This document shows, piece after piece, positions 1 through 6,314 of a stretch of 11,459 bases of DNA. The translations under genes were made by a program, and so were the position numbers. The notes beneath the pieces are model-generated. The model had not been told where the DNA came from, ran no database searches, and worked only from the letters and a program-made list of their open reading frames with translations. Position 1 is the stretch's first letter, and the number at the start of each line of letters is the position of its first letter. This DNA comes from CBDUBS01 sp965365445 (lineage in GTDB: Bacteria > Bacteroidota > Rhodothermia > Rhodothermales > DASSAV01), in contig CBDUBS010000110.1 in assembly GCA_965365445.1 (NCBI GenBank), forward strand, positions 1 through 11,459, read 5' to 3'.

Positions 1-889
1 GCATGGCGGCGCGCGACCGCATCGGACGGAGCCTGGCGCTGACCTGCACGCCCGTAGCTTGGCCCTGCAACGCCTTATCCAGGGATACTTCCGGCATCCG
101 GGCCAGTTCTTCCCCTTTTACCGTCGCGATGGCCCCGGTAACGTCGCGTTTGATCTGTGTGCCGTAGCCCGTCACGACGACCTCGTCCATCAGGCCGACG
201 TCTTCCTGCATGGTCACATCGATGCGGCGGCGCCCGTCTATGGGGATTTCCTGCGGCTCGAAACCGATGAACCGGAACACAAGCACGTCGTTTGCGTCGG
301 GCGCGTCGATGGCGTATTCGCCGTCGGCGTCGGTTACCGTGCCGATGCTGGTTCCCCTGACGACGATGTTCACCCCGGGCAGAGGCTGGTCGTCTGTGCC
401 GGATACGACCCGCCCCGTAACCATATGCGCCGCTACGGCCGCCGGAGCCTCGTCGGCCGGCAGCGGCTCGATGTACGTAGGCGGCGAGAGCCTGCGTACT
501 ACCAGCAGCGACCCGCCCGGGGCCATCTTGAGCTCCAGGTCGGCGCCGCGGATCAGCTCGTGCAGCGCCTCCAGCACCGTCGCCCCTTTCATGACCACCG
601 ATACGCGCTGCTCGGCCAGCGACGGTATCCGGCCGTACACGACCTTCATCTGGCCGTAGCCCGCCACCGTTCGGAGCGCCGATTCGAGCGTTACGTCGGT
701 AAGGTTGACGTCCACCACTTTTTCCAGACGCCACGCGTTGCGCTCGAGGATGGAAAGGCGCGCCGACGCGCTGCCGGCCAGCGCTTCCTGCGCCGGGGCC
801 GTTCGAGGCGTCAGGAAGGGCAGCACCGCCGCCGCGAACAACAGCATGAGGCGGCTGGAACGCAATCCGGGGGGAAGATTTCGCATCAT
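1..889 (-). CDS. SusC/RagA-type TonB-dependent receptor with STN domain (N-terminal part, runs off left edge)
   Basis: This is the N-terminal 296 residues of an outer-membrane TonB-dependent receptor, read from a double ATG (889 or 886). A signal peptide covers about residues 1-33 (hydrophobic LMLLFAAAVLPFL, cleavage near APAQ). An STN (secretin and TonB N-terminus) domain covers about 57-132, and a carboxypeptidase-regulatory-like beta-sandwich covers about 157-229 (TGRVVSGTDDQPLPGVNI, then GTVTDADGEYAI). The plug start with the TonB-box-like DEVVVTGYGTQ lies at 235-245, followed by IATVKGEELARMP. This order is characteristic of SusC-like receptors that import large substrates, often glycans, using TonB energy. 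The STN domain normally touches a FecR-type anti-sigma factor, and fecR lies 43 bp upstream on the same strand, so the two are probably co-transcribed. The substrate cannot be inferred because the barrel is outside the window. The last 13 residues before the edge do not look like the usual plug motif (see findings). Confidence 0.93.
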   Translation of the reverse strand, partial: MMRNLPPGLRSSRLMLLFAAAVLPFLTPRTAPAQEALAGSASARLSILERNAWRLEKVVDVNLTDVTLESALRTVAGYGQMKVVYGRIPSLAEQRVSVVMKGATVLEALHELIRGADLELKMAPGGSLLVVRRLSPPTYIEPLPADEAPAAVAAHMVTGRVVSGTDDQPLPGVNIVVRGTSIGTVTDADGEYAIDAPDANDVLVFRFIGFEPQEIPIDGRRRIDVTMQEDVGLMDEVVVTGYGTQIKRDVTGAIATVKGEELARMPEVSLDKALQGQATGVQVSARLRPMRSRAAM

Positions 890-932
890 GGCAAACCTGA
901 CTGGCTCGTTTATCTGACGGGTGAATGAAGCG

Positions 933-1958
933 TTATCGGAAAAACCTGATCGTTCGGTTGGTGCGTTCGTACCGTACATCCAGCACGGTCGATATACTGT
1001 TCAGGATCTCGCCCAGCGGCTCGTCTTTGAACGTGGCGTTCAGTTTCATGACTTCCCGGGGCGCCACGTCCACTTCGATATCCAGGTCGTACCAGCGGGA
1101 TAGTTGGGCCACGACCTCCCCGAAGGGGGCGTCGTGAAACTCGAGGCGGCCCGATAGCCAGGCCAGGTAGCCGTCCAACGGCGCGTTTTTCCGGATGATC
1201 GGCGGCAGCGTATCCACCACGGTAGCCAGCGTGCGGGCGAGCAGCATCACGGTATCGGCCCCGGCCGACCGCAGCGCCACGCGACCGGTTACCACGGCCA
1301 CCCGAAACGGCTCGCCGTCGGGATAGGCGGATACGTCGAACGAGGTGCCTAGCACCTGCACCTCTCCCCGGACCGTCTCGACCCGGAACGGCCGCGCCGC
1401 ATCGTGGGCCACCTCGAAGAAAGCCTGCCCCTTCAACCCGACCGTCCGCGCCGCGCCCTCGAACGCCCGGGGCACGGATAGCTCGCTCTGCGCGTTGAGC
1501 CGAACGGTCGTCCCGTCGGAGAGGCGGATGACGGCCCGCTCTCCTCTGCCCGTCTGGTGTACGCTCGGGGATGCCTCGGCGGTCGGGGCCGGCCGGCCGG
1601 CGTCGGTAAGGGAGCGGATCAAGAGGGTCGTCAGCCCGATCATCGCCAGTACGGCCGCGATGCGCAGTACGTACCCGGCGGCCCGGCGGCGCGGGCGCAC
1701 CTCCCTGCGGACGGCAAGGGGATGCACCCGGGCGCGCCGCCTGATCCGCCCGTCGAGATCATCCCACGCCGCCCCGGCATCAAACGGCCGTTCGCTCTCG
1801 CGGGCGTGGCTCCAGGCGTGCTGCACCTCGTCCAGCAGGCGCTGCCGGTCGGCGTCTACCGACGCCCACGCCAGCAGCTCCTCGCGCTCCGAAGGGGAGC
1901 ACTCCCCGGCGGCGTAGCGAGCCAGCAGCTCCCAATCGGCCCGGCGTATGCGTTTCAC
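933..1958 (-). CDS. FecR family anti-sigma factor / sigma regulator
   Basis: This 341-residue inner-membrane regulator is thought to hold an ECF sigma factor and release it when the partner TonB receptor binds ligand. The N-terminal cytoplasmic anti-sigma region (about 1-75, with WELLARYAAGECSPSEREEL) is followed by a basic stretch and one transmembrane helix (about 95-115). The periplasmic FecR domain spans about 138-232 (GERAVIRLSDGTTVRLNAQS, then FFEVAHDAARPFRVET and LGTSFDVSAY). The C-terminal DUF4974 domain spans about 268-340 (LEFHDAPFGEVVAQLSRWYD). This is the standard Bacteroidota FecR layout and length. The start codon is GTG at 1958; reading upstream in frame reaches a stop with no ATG, and the family N-terminus begins right here. 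It is the first gene of the minus-strand pair with the receptor. An ECF sigma gene usually sits directly upstream, but here the upstream side is a non-coding divergent region. Confidence 0.93.
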   Translation of the reverse strand: MKRIRRADWELLARYAAGECSPSEREELLAWASVDADRQRLLDEVQHAWSHARESERPFDAGAAWDDLDGRIRRRARVHPLAVRREVRPRRRAAGYVLRIAAVLAMIGLTTLLIRSLTDAGRPAPTAEASPSVHQTGRGERAVIRLSDGTTVRLNAQSELSVPRAFEGAARTVGLKGQAFFEVAHDAARPFRVETVRGEVQVLGTSFDVSAYPDGEPFRVAVVTGRVALRSAGADTVMLLARTLATVVDTLPPIIRKNAPLDGYLAWLSGRLEFHDAPFGEVVAQLSRWYDLDIEVDVAPREVMKLNATFKDEPLGEILNSISTVLDVRYERTNRTIRFFR

Positions 1959-2271
1959 TGGCGTGTAGTGGGGTTCGTGGCAATGGATCGGTCAGGACGA
2001 CATTCCGGCGTCGTGCGTATCACGTTGCTCCGCCCCGCTCCGGCAGTGACAGGGCCGAAAAATATTTTTCGCTTTCACGCGCCCCTCCGGGCCGCACGCC
2101 ACCCTTGTCTGCCGCGCCTATCCCGGAAGGCCCCGTTTCGGAAGGGCTTTTGCCGGAAATTATCGGCCTAAAACGAGCCCGAACAGCGTGTTACAGCTTT
2201 TTCCAGGTTGCGAAGGGGGAGCGGCGCGTAATCTACCGGCTGTTTTGCCTGTCAACCATCCAACCGTTTAC
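1959..2271. other. Divergent intergenic region between fecR and the SleB-like gene
   Basis: These 313 bases separate two divergently read genes, so they should hold promoters for both. I see no convincing gene: the plus-strand reading from a GTG at 2188 joins the SleB-like frame, but its extra 28 residues have no signal-peptide or domain character. The clearest structure is the palindrome at 2056-2071. A weak GCCC/GGGC hairpin near 2130-2150 is followed by TTTT, but the stem is too short to call a terminator. I cannot place a -7 or -33 box of the Bacteroidota type with confidence on either strand. Confidence 0.6.
2046..2078. promoter_or_regulatory. Perfect 16-bp palindrome inside a longer imperfect dyad (candidate operator)
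   Basis: CGAAAAATATTTTTCG at 2056-2071 equals its own reverse complement. The flanks extend the dyad imperfectly: GTGACAG on the left (2046-2052) matches CTTTCAC on the right (2072-2078) with one mismatch, after skipping three extra left-hand bases. It is an AT-rich island in GC-rich surroundings, about 100 bp upstream of fecR and 200 bp upstream of the SleB-like start. That position and symmetry suit the binding site of a dimeric regulator. The protein that would bind it is unknown, and binding is inference. Confidence 0.45.
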
Positions 2272-3015
2272 ATGATAAAAGAGGTATCCGCTCGCCCGCT
2301 GGTATGGCTGTTCGGCGCGGCGGTCTGCTGGGTCGTTTTTGCATCGCACGGCATTTCCCTTACGAACGTCGTTTCCACGGCCCTGTGGCCCGGCTCGAAC
2401 CCTCCTGCCGATAGCGCCGCGTCAGACCGTGTACCCATCGTTCAGGCCGATTATACGGAAGCCACGGAAGAACTGGGCCTGCAACCTTCTCCGGTAATCA
2501 GCGGTCTGGTAGCCCGCGTGGGCATCGCGGATGGCCGGCCGCTCCACGCGCTCAGGCCTCCGGAGGGGAACCGGATCGACTCGGAAACGCTGTGGCTGGC
2601 CCGGGGCATCTTCTCCGAGACGAAACGCCCGGAAGAACAGGAACTGGTGGCCTGGGTGATCCGCAACCGGGTGGAGACGCGCTACCGGGGCAAAGGCAGC
2701 TACCGCGACGTGATCCTCGACCCGTATCAGTTCAGCGCCTTCAACCCGGAGGTGCGCGACAGCCTGATGTACGGGCGGCTCCGCCCGGAATCGGAGGTGG
2801 CCGGCTGGCAGACGGCGCTCGGCATTGCGCACGAGGTGCGGCACGCCCCGCCGCTGTACCGGCCGTTCTCCGCCCACACCCGGCACTTCTACAGCGAACG
2901 ATCCATGGCGGACTCGACGGCTCCGGAATGGGCGGTCGGGATGCGCCCGGTGCAGCCCCAGCGTACCGCATCGGTGCACCCGCAGCGCTTTCGTTTCTAC
3001 GAAGGGGTGCGGTAA
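2272..3015 (+). CDS. SleB-like cell wall hydrolase, membrane-anchored or secreted
   Basis: This 247-residue protein carries a hydrolase_2/SleB-type domain, a family of lytic transglycosylase-like peptidoglycan hydrolases. A hydrophobic signal or anchor segment lies at about residues 8-28 (PLVWLFGAAVCWVVFASHG). The SleB domain spans about 105-243. It contains LWLARGIFSETKRPEEQELVAW, in which E116 sits at the position of the family's catalytic glutamate, then VIRNRV, the QFSAFNP motif (153-159), TRHFYSE and a late W-A-V-G block ending in FRFYEG. I prefer the ATG at 2272 over the GTG at 2188 because the signal segment then begins at residue 8. SleB was named for spore germination, but the domain is widespread in non-sporing Gram-negatives, so a role in cell-wall remodelling is likelier here. 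The gene stands alone on the plus strand, divergent from fecR and convergent with the DUF3078 gene. Confidence 0.83.
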   Translation: MIKEVSARPLVWLFGAAVCWVVFASHGISLTNVVSTALWPGSNPPADSAASDRVPIVQADYTEATEELGLQPSPVISGLVARVGIADGRPLHALRPPEGNRIDSETLWLARGIFSETKRPEEQELVAWVIRNRVETRYRGKGSYRDVILDPYQFSAFNPEVRDSLMYGRLRPESEVAGWQTALGIAHEVRHAPPLYRPFSAHTRHFYSERSMADSTAPEWAVGMRPVQPQRTASVHPQRFRFYEGVR

Positions 3016-3070
3016 GCCCTGTTTACCCTGCCCTGGACGCCGCCGGGCGGCATAGCCTCGATGCGGTATC

Positions 3071-3103
3071 TGTTCAGGGCTTCATGAATGCCTTTTGAGA
3101 TCC
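3071..3103 (-). repeat. Truncated fragment of the paired-hairpin repeat
   Basis: Read on the minus strand, this 33-base stretch matches 9166-9198 with three mismatches (GGATCTCAAAAGGCATTC, then ATGAAGCCCTGAACA). It contains the inner arm end plus part of the spacer of the element at 9125-9269, but its hairpin arm is missing and replaced by unrelated sequence (TCTTTGCAAAAACA) before the next element begins at 3118. It looks like the remnant of an older copy. Confidence 0.8.
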
Positions 3104-3117
3104 TCTTTGCAAAAACA

Positions 3118-3257
3118 CGTCATCCCGCATCCCCCCTTGCGGGACAGGCTCCCGCGGAGCGGGACAGGTCTGATGCGGGATCTCATAAGGGTTTCAACCA
3201 TACCTTTTGAGATCCCGGCTGCCGCCGTCGATAGACGGCGGAGGGGCCGGGATGACG
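3118..3257. repeat. Paired-hairpin intergenic repeat, copy 1
   Basis: Two hairpins lie head to head. The left arm starts CGTCATCCCGCATC and closes with a 10-bp perfect stem (3122-3131 with 3172-3181). Its apex holds GCGGGACAGG twice (3139-3148, 3159-3168). The right arm has an 8-bp stem ATCCCGGC/GCCGGGAT (3212-3219 with 3246-3253) and an 8-bp inner stem CCGCCGTC/GACGGCGG with a GATA loop (3222-3229 with 3234-3241). The arms face each other through GGGATCTCATAAGG (3177-3190) and CCTTTTGAGATCCC (3203-3216), which are inverted copies with one mismatch across a 12-base gap. The outer ends are CGTCATCCCG and CGGGATGACG. No transposase frame is present, so if mobile it would be non-autonomous. It resembles REP/BIME-type elements in architecture. 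Confidence 0.85.
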
Positions 3258-3397
3258 TGGTTATTGCGGAGGATGACGTTGTAGTTGCGGAGTATGACGT
3301 GGTGGTTGCGGAGGATGACGTTGTAGTTGCGGAGGATGACGTTGTAGTTGCGGAGGATGACGTGGTGGTTGCGAGAATGACGTGGTGGTTGCGGGGG
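3252..3397 (+). repeat. Seven-unit tandem repeat, about 21 bp per unit
   Basis: Units start ATGACG and end TTGCGGAGG, at 3252, 3273, 3294, 3315, 3336, 3357 and 3377. Six are 21 bp and the sixth is 20 bp. The middle alternates between TGGTGG and TTGTAG-type variants, and an eighth partial ATGACGTGAGG follows at 3398. The first ATGACG overlaps the outer end (CGGGATGACG) of the adjacent hairpin repeat, so the array appears to have grown from that end. Continuous repeats without unique spacers exclude a CRISPR array. Confidence 0.9.
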
Positions 3398-3451
3398 ATG
3401 ACGTGAGGGGCGGCTGAGCGAAAGCGTGGGCCGCATATTGACGACGCCCGC

Positions 3452-4402
3452 TCAGATAATGACCACCGTAACGCTGAGCGACAGCACTTCTTTCATCTGG
3501 ATCTGGTCGATGGCCCTCATGCGTTCGCCGGGGCGTGAAGGAGGCCGGTAGTCCCGCTCGTACAGGGCGTCGAACTCGAAGTTGACCCCGAGCCAGGAGT
3601 TTACCTTCATCGCGAGGACGTTCTCCCAGATCACGTCCGGGGTGTCCTGATTGAACGAGGCAAACAGGCTCAGCGTGGACTTCAACCGCACGTTCTCGAA
3701 CAGCTCCCGGTTGAACTGCGTGCGCGATTCCAGGCCGACTTCGTACTGCACCGGCCTCGAAAGGGTGTCGCCGAAATAGTAGGGCTGGAGGCGTTCGATG
3801 AGCACCACGGTTTCCTTGGCCCCGAACCCGAAGCGCTGGGTCAACCATTTCGCCGGGTCGTAGGTGAGGCCCAGCGACTGCGTGATCATGGCCGGGGAAA
3901 GGAAATCGGAAATTTTCACCGGCGGCGGATACCCCATGCCCAGCGGATCGCGTTTGTAGTCGAAGCCCGGCGCCCACTGCGTCCGAATCTGGTTGGCTAT
4001 CGTGGGGTTGAAAAGGCGGAAAAACCCGTCCCCGTCGTACTGGAGCGACGAACTGAAGTAGATCTGATCGTCGGCTTTGCGCACTTCCTCGTCTTGCTGC
4101 CGCACCATGCCGTAGGCGAGGCGCATTTCGTGCTTTTGCAGCCAGCTATCGGAGGTGCGGTCGGCCGCGCCTTCCAGCTTCACGACGAACGCCAGCGTGT
4201 TGGCCCCGCCTTTCGACCAGTTTTTATAGCCGGCCTGGGTGGCGTTGATTTTGTTGATGAGGGAGGTTTTCCAGGCGGCGGCGGCCGAATCCGCCCGTTC
4301 CGCCTGAGCGTGCGCCGCCGGCGCCGCGCCCCAGCAGCCTACCCACAGGCACAGGCCGACGATGGCAGATACTCCGGTGGACTTGCGCTCCCGTACATTC
4401 AT
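3452..4402 (-). CDS. DUF3078 family outer-membrane beta-barrel-like protein
   Basis: The 316-residue product has a signal peptide (about 1-32: basic start, hydrophobic SAIVGLCLWVGCWGAAPA, cleavage after AHA). The mature N-terminus has the family hallmark W-K-x-S-L-I-N-K-I-N-A-T-Q-A-G-Y-K-N-W with the GG doublet following (about 44-66). The rest alternates polar and aromatic or hydrophobic residues in the way of outer-membrane beta strands (for example QIYFSSSLQYDGDGFFRLFNP, LGVNFEFDALYERDY). DUF3078 proteins are common in Bacteroidota and have no established function. The C-terminus ends in VVII rather than the usual terminal aromatic, so an integral barrel is probable rather than proven. The gene is downstream of the gamma-glutamyltransferase gene on the same strand with a 100-bp gap. 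That gap holds only a small GGGG/CCCC hairpin near 4456-4467, so co-transcription is possible. Confidence 0.85.
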   Translation of the reverse strand: MNVRERKSTGVSAIVGLCLWVGCWGAAPAAHAQAERADSAAAAWKTSLINKINATQAGYKNWSKGGANTLAFVVKLEGAADRTSDSWLQKHEMRLAYGMVRQQDEEVRKADDQIYFSSSLQYDGDGFFRLFNPTIANQIRTQWAPGFDYKRDPLGMGYPPPVKISDFLSPAMITQSLGLTYDPAKWLTQRFGFGAKETVVLIERLQPYYFGDTLSRPVQYEVGLESRTQFNRELFENVRLKSTLSLFASFNQDTPDVIWENVLAMKVNSWLGVNFEFDALYERDYRPPSRPGERMRAIDQIQMKEVLSLSVTVVII

Positions 4403-4502
4403 TTACCTGTAGTTCCCGGCTGTGGATGTTGCGCATAACCTACGAAACAGAACCGTGGGGTTCACCCCGCAGGAGGTTAATTTACGGAGGGGCGTACCCA
4501 GG

Positions 4503-6314
4503 TCAGTAACCCAGGGCGGCATCCTCGCCGCGGGGGTCCGCTACGCCGATGAGCGTGCGCCCGGCGCCCCGTACCCGGATGGTTTCCAGACTGGACGGAT
4601 CGACCTGGCGTTCGTCGGTTTCGTAGGTTGCCATCACGGCGTCTACACGGCCCCAGGGGCCGGTCGGCCCGGATACCCGCCACCCGCGCTGCTCCAGATT
4701 GTGGATTACGTCCCGGGCCAGCCCGTACGGTTCGTACTCCAGGTAATCCGGCAACCACTGGTGGTGGATGCGCGGGGCGGCTACGGCTTCGGGCAGATTC
4801 ATGTCGTAATCGATGATGCGGGTGATGACGCCGAAGACGCTCGTGATGATTTTTGAGCCGCCGGGCGAGCCGAGCACCAGGAACAACCGGCCTTCGGGGT
4901 CTTCCAGAATGGCGGGCGTCATGGAGGAGAGCATCCGCTTGCCGCCCGCTACGGCGTTGGCCTCCGAGCCCGTCAGCCCGAACATGTTCGGTACGCCGGG
5001 TTTTACGCTGAAGTCGTCCATTTCGTTGTTGAGCAGAAACCCGGCTCCTTCCACGGCGACGAGCGACCCGAACAGGCCGTTGATGGTGGTTGTCGTGGAT
5101 ACGGCAAGGCCGTCCTCGTCGACCACCGAGTAGTGCGTCGTCTCCGGCGACTCGGCTCCCGGGGGCAGGCCGTGGGCAACCTCCCCGCTGGGGGTAGCCC
5201 GGTGGGGATCGAACGATGTCATGCGGCCCCTCATGTAGGCTTTATCCAGCAGCCCCTCCACGGGTACGGACACGAAATCCGGATCGCCGAGCCAGTGGGC
5301 GCGGTCCGCGTAGACGCGGCGCATGACCTCGCCCATCAGGTGCACCGAAGCGCTCGACCGGAACCCCATCCCGGCGAGATCGAACGGCTCGACGGCGTTG
5401 AGGGCTTGCAGCAGCGCCACGCCGCCCGAGGACGGCAACCCGATGGTGATGACCCGATGCCGCCTGTACGTCCCGACGAGCGGGGGGCGTTCGACCGCTT
5501 CGTACGCTTCCAGGTCACGGTGGGTGATCAGGCCGCCTCCGCGTTGCATCTCCGCGACGATGAGGTCCGCCGTTTTCCCTTCGTAGAACCCGGCCCTGCC
5601 GTACCGGCCGATCCGGCGCAGGACGGCGGCCAGGTCGGCCTGAATGAAGCGCTCCCCTTCGGCGAAGGGCGCTCCGTCGGGCTTCGTGAAATACCTGGCC
5701 GACCCCGGATACCCGGAAAAAGCCGCTGCATACGCATTGTACCGGGCGGCCTGGGGCCGCGAGAGCCGGTAGCCGCGTTCGGCCAGCCGGATGGCCGGGC
5801 GCAGCACCTCCGCCAGCCGCAGGCGGCCGTAGCGTTCGTGCGCCAGCACGAGGCCCGCTACGGAGCCGGGCGTCCCGACGGCCAGATGCCCCCGCCGGCT
5901 TCGCTCCGGGACGGCGGCCCCTTCCGCATCGAGGAACATATCCCGCGTGGCGGACAGGGGCGCCTTCTCCCGATAGTCGAACGTCGTGGTCCGGCCCTCC
6001 GGGAACCGGATGACCATGAATCCGCCCCCGCCCAGATTACCAGCCTCGGGGAACACGACCGCCAGCGCGAAGCCGACGGCAGCCGCGGCATCCACAGCGT
6101 TGCCGCCCCGTTGAAGTATGTCCAGGCCCGCCCGCGACGCTTCGGCGTGGGCCGACACCACCATACCATGCCGCGCCCGTACGGCCTGGCCGGTCAGGAT
6201 GGATGGGGCTTCCGGTACGCGGCACCCCCCGATGCTCCACAACAGCATCAGGAGCGCCGCCCAACCGGAAAATCTTTCCACAGGCAACGGCAATTTCGGC
6301 ATCGTGCGGAGCAT
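4503..6314 (-). CDS. ggt: Gamma-glutamyltransferase (glutathione hydrolase), lipoprotein
   Basis: This N-terminal nucleophile hydrolase cleaves the gamma-glutamyl bond of glutathione and related compounds, usually in the periplasm. It is made as a precursor that cuts itself into large and small subunits. From the ATG at 6314 it has 603 residues, close to the roughly 580 of characterised enzymes. A basic start and hydrophobic segment end in S-I-G-G-C, a plausible lipobox with Cys31. Visible motifs are GNLGGGGFM (about 92-100), DYREKAP with the substrate-binding Arg115, and the self-cleavage site ETTHYSVVD with nucleophile Thr393. Further on are STTTTINGLFGS, the lid-like NNEMDDF, RMLSSMTP (about 460-467) and LGSPGGSKI (about 481-489). 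All catalytic motifs are intact. An upstream in-frame ATG at 6395 would add 27 hydrophilic residues before the signal segment and is unlikely; an ATG at 6302 is also possible. It is transcribed towards the DUF3078 gene. Confidence 0.95.
   Translation of the reverse strand: MLRTMPKLPLPVERFSGWAALLMLLWSIGGCRVPEAPSILTGQAVRARHGMVVSAHAEASRAGLDILQRGGNAVDAAAAVGFALAVVFPEAGNLGGGGFMVIRFPEGRTTTFDYREKAPLSATRDMFLDAEGAAVPERSRRGHLAVGTPGSVAGLVLAHERYGRLRLAEVLRPAIRLAERGYRLSRPQAARYNAYAAAFSGYPGSARYFTKPDGAPFAEGERFIQADLAAVLRRIGRYGRAGFYEGKTADLIVAEMQRGGGLITHRDLEAYEAVERPPLVGTYRRHRVITIGLPSSGGVALLQALNAVEPFDLAGMGFRSSASVHLMGEVMRRVYADRAHWLGDPDFVSVPVEGLLDKAYMRGRMTSFDPHRATPSGEVAHGLPPGAESPETTHYSVVDEDGLAVSTTTTINGLFGSLVAVEGAGFLLNNEMDDFSVKPGVPNMFGLTGSEANAVAGGKRMLSSMTPAILEDPEGRLFLVLGSPGGSKIITSVFGVITRIIDYDMNLPEAVAAPRIHHQWLPDYLEYEPYGLARDVIHNLEQRGWRVSGPTGPWGRVDAVMATYETDERQVDPSSLETIRVRGAGRTLIGVADPRGEDAALGY

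Larger units (their letters stand above)
3016..3451. other. Convergent intergenic region filled with repeats
   Basis: No real gene lies in these 436 bases between the convergent SleB-like and DUF3078 genes. Open frames crossing the repeats encode only repetitive peptides such as VVVAEDD. The region holds a truncated repeat fragment (3071-3103), a paired-hairpin element (3118-3257) and a 21-bp tandem array (3252-3397), each listed separately. The hairpins have no long T-runs, but between convergent genes they could stop transcription from both sides. Confidence 0.75.

Noticed and set aside
59..928. 289-residue plus-strand frame opposite the receptor and its upstream gap
   Set aside because: The minus strand over the same bases gives signal peptide, STN, regulatory-like and plug regions in order, so the plus frame is a shadow.
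2188..2271. Upstream GTG start for the SleB-like gene
   Set aside because: The added 28 residues lack signal features and would push the hydrophobic signal segment to residue 36 or later, whereas the ATG at 2272 gives a normal signal or anchor.
3252..3397. CRISPR array
   Set aside because: Units are contiguous with no unique spacers, the unit is only 21 bp, and no cas gene is in the window.
3095..3406. Open frames with VVVAEDD (plus) or NYNVILRN (minus) peptide repeats
   Set aside because: The repeats are direct translations of the 21-bp DNA array, the frame breaks at the 20-bp unit, and there is no sign of a real protein.
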